Assembly: GCA_043748015.1 (NCBI GenBank)
Contig: JAYTOA010000133.1
Coordinates: 1-7,169, forward strand
DNA: 7,169 nucleotides
Origin: JAIBBG01 sp043748015
Lineage (GTDB): Bacteria; Bacteroidota; Bacteroidia; Flavobacteriales_D; Sanyastnellaceae
Direction of reading: 5' to 3'
Shown: positions 5,949 through 7,169 of the stretch, piece by piece
Layout: each line of letters opens with the position of its first letter
Numbering within the stretch: the first letter of the stretch is position 1
Made by a program: the position numbers and the translations under genes
Notes under the pieces: model-generated
Seen by the model: only the letters and a program-made list of their open reading frames with translations
Told to the model about the DNA's origin: nothing
The model's database searches: none

Positions 5949-6734
5949 TCATCGTCCGGTTGGAGTTGCTATACTTTTTCTAAATCGTTGTGCAAAAGCG
6001 AATGTCAAACCGACACTGAATTTACTGGTTTCAAATTTAAGATTTTGATGTGATAGATTTTTTGAAGAACCCAGTTGCAATTGTAACTTCACATATTTCC
6101 ATCCGCCACGAATTGTAAAAGACGGTTCAAAGAGAAAAGAATTTCTGTTTTTGCTGATATCGTCAACTGCAAAATATTCGCTGTCAAGAGTGTCAATTCG
6201 ATTATTTATTCTATTGAAAGAAATGTAGCTGAAACCAGTTGTTAGTGCCAGGTCAAACCCACTGAATGTAACTCCATACGAAGGTTGGAGAAACATTCTT
6301 GTAAATGACAGGTCAGCCATTCCTTCCCTATAAGACGTCGTACCGTCATTCGACGAGGAAGAACTTCCCTGATAGTAGTGATGTTGATTTCCACTTCCGA
6401 ATCCACCGTAAATTTCCAACACTCCATGCTCTTCCAAAGGTTTGAAATAACCAAATGCTCCTTCAAAGTATTTTCCTTCACCCCAACTGCTATATGGTCT
6501 ATCACCACCAGAGGCAAGCATAAAATTTGTCATCACGGCAAACTGGTTTGTGATGGAGTAAGCGGCTTGAATATCTACGGTATTTATCTCACTTCCGCCC
6601 CCTAAAGAAACCGCAGCCCGATATTCATTTTTCTCTCTGAATAGCGGAACATTCTGAGTTGTTTGGATATAGTAATTATGCGTGCAACCGGTTAAAGTAA
6701 AAATGAAAACAGATGCGGTAAAGATTTTAGTCAT
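5949..6734 (-). CDS. predicted outer-membrane beta-barrel lipoprotein, function unknown
   Basis: This is a 261-residue protein with a short lipoprotein signal peptide: MTK, hydrophobic residues 5-15, and a lipobox LTGC with the acylated Cys at 17. The mature part starts with a segment of the NVPLFREKNEYRAAVSLG type followed by DIQAAYSITNQFAVMTNF, an arrangement I associate with Bacteroidota proteins of unknown function predicted to form outer-membrane barrels. Later blocks also look like amphipathic strands (GVLEIYGGFGSGN, DLALTTGFSYISF, SKFSVGLTFAFAQRF). A Ser-rich loop lies near residues 124-128. It probably sits in the outer membrane anchored by lipid. The ATG at 6734 is preferred because the lipobox follows at the normal distance; there is no Shine-Dalgarno sequence. 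It is separated by 449 bp from the next gene and appears to be transcribed alone. Confidence 0.83.
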   Translation of the reverse strand: MTKIFTASVFIFTLTGCTHNYYIQTTQNVPLFREKNEYRAAVSLGGGSEINTVDIQAAYSITNQFAVMTNFMLASGGDRPYSSWGEGKYFEGAFGYFKPLEEHGVLEIYGGFGSGNQHHYYQGSSSSSNDGTTSYREGMADLSFTRMFLQPSYGVTFSGFDLALTTGFSYISFNRINNRIDTLDSEYFAVDDISKNRNSFLFEPSFTIRGGWKYVKLQLQLGSSKNLSHQNLKFETSKFSVGLTFAFAQRFRKSIATPTGR

Positions 6735-6789
6735 GATTGAATCGTTGAATTAAAGGTTCGAAAAAACAGTTAACGCTAAAAGCAGAATA

Positions 6790-6815
6790 CAAAAATACTG
6801 CGTCACTCTGTTCAA
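6790..6815 (-). promoter_or_regulatory. candidate Bacteroidota-type promoter for the lipoprotein gene
   Basis: On the minus strand TATTTTTG (6797 down to 6790) fits the TAnnTTTG -7 box and TTG (6815-6813) lies 15 bp upstream. The predicted leader to ATG 6734 is about 50 nt. The spacing is shorter than the published range of about 17-23, yet it equals that of the candidate at 4724-4749. Confidence 0.4.
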
Positions 6816-6856
6816 TATTCGAGGGCAAAAAACTGACAAGTAGATTTTTCTGGAGT

Positions 6857-7060
6857 ATGGGCTTATCAGATTTTGGCCTCACGAATTTCATACAAAAGCA
6901 TGTCAGGTCGCAGGTCTCATGCGGGAGTCCGGAAGATTGTGTAGCAGCTGATAATCCGGCTCGTTTGATTGATGCTTTTATAGAGCGATAGGATTTAAAG
7001 CGACTTGGATTTGTCGTTTCTGATTTGAAGAATGAAGGTCCGCCGGCCCATGAATCCGGT
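6857..7060 (+). pseudogene. IS1182-type transposase N-terminal fragment, nonsense-mutated and truncated
   Basis: From ATG 6857 the frame reads a recognisable N-terminus of an IS1182-family transposase: FIQKHVRSQV, PEDCVAADNPARLIDAF and DLKRLGF, then EGPPAHESG. Intact relatives carry a similar DNPVRxIDAFVDxLDLxxLGF block followed by a G-R-P-x-Y/H segment leading into LLKLYLYGYLNR. Here codon 45 is TAG (6989-6991), where relatives have Leu, so one base change from TTG explains it. After ESG the homology stops at about 7060 and the repeat copy B begins. The catalytic DDE region is absent. The fragment lies divergent from the lipoprotein gene. It is a relic and cannot encode an active enzyme; family assignment is from memory of the motif. 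Confidence 0.72.
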
Positions 7061-7169
7061 ATTATTTTTTGGATTAACGGGTTACTTCGCAAAGCCCTCT
7101 CTGTTTAAGTGAATGAACAACTTTACGTTCTTTTTTTCTTGAAAAAAAAAGAACCGAAAAATTCAAGGC
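7060..7169 (+). repeat. direct repeat copy B, cut by the window end
   Basis: Bases 7071-7169 match 2948-3045 with three substitutions and one A insertion, and 7060-7070 loosely matches the TA-rich outer edge. The copy stops at the window end three bases into what is the palindromic part in copy A. It begins exactly where transposase homology ends, which suggests that the repeat inserted into, or recombined within, that gene. A minus-strand open frame that starts with TTG inside it (6727-7092) only mirrors the repeat and the transposase relic. Confidence 0.9.

Noticed and set aside
6242..6605. Alternative frames within the lipoprotein gene, both strands
   Set aside because: The 5949-6734 frame has a lipobox and barrel-like strands; these frames have neither and overlap it completely.
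6727..7092. Minus-strand 121-codon open frame overlapping the lipoprotein start by 8 bp
   Set aside because: It begins with TTG inside repeat copy B and is the antisense of the transposase relic on the plus strand. The transposase motif explains this DNA better.

Overview
The window reads as a piece of a Bacteroidota chromosome, probably a free-living or environmental relative of the Flavobacteriales/Chitinophagales. The evidence is a large secreted protein ending in a type IX secretion (T9SS) sorting tail, AT-rich start regions with no Shine-Dalgarno sequence, -7 boxes of the TAnnTTTG type, and small outer-membrane barrel proteins typical of the phylum. Identity below phylum level cannot be read from the sequence.

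Layout. Positions 86-2761 (+) hold a multidomain T9SS cargo protein (FG-GAP/VCBS repeats, a SdrD-B-like domain, a DPNDK-type beta-sandwich domain and a C-terminal sorting domain). Its 5' end is missing or frameshifted: no signal peptide is present and two in-frame stops lie just upstream. A convergent spacer of about 820 bp follows (2762-3581). It contains a MITE-like repeat of about 460 bp (2938-3396) with roughly 31-bp inverted ends and an internal imperfect palindrome of about 190 bp. Four genes then lie on the minus strand, well separated rather than forming a tight operon: a small predicted outer-membrane protein (3582-4118), two SRPBCC/AHSA1-type proteins (4176-4637 and 5050-5499), and a predicted outer-membrane lipoprotein (5949-6734).

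The right end (6857-7169) is a mobile-element graveyard. The N-terminal part of an IS1182-type transposase, carrying one nonsense codon, is cut off exactly where a second copy of the 2938-3045 repeat begins. That second copy runs off the window end.

The genes do not form a recognisable pathway. The cargo protein would be exported and displayed, or released, by T9SS; the barrel and lipoprotein would sit in the outer membrane; the SRPBCC proteins would bind small hydrophobic ligands in the cytoplasm. I find no defence system, CRISPR array, tRNA or rRNA. The most interesting material is non-coding: a repeat family present in three partial copies, with strong hairpin structure and evidence of insertion into a transposase gene.
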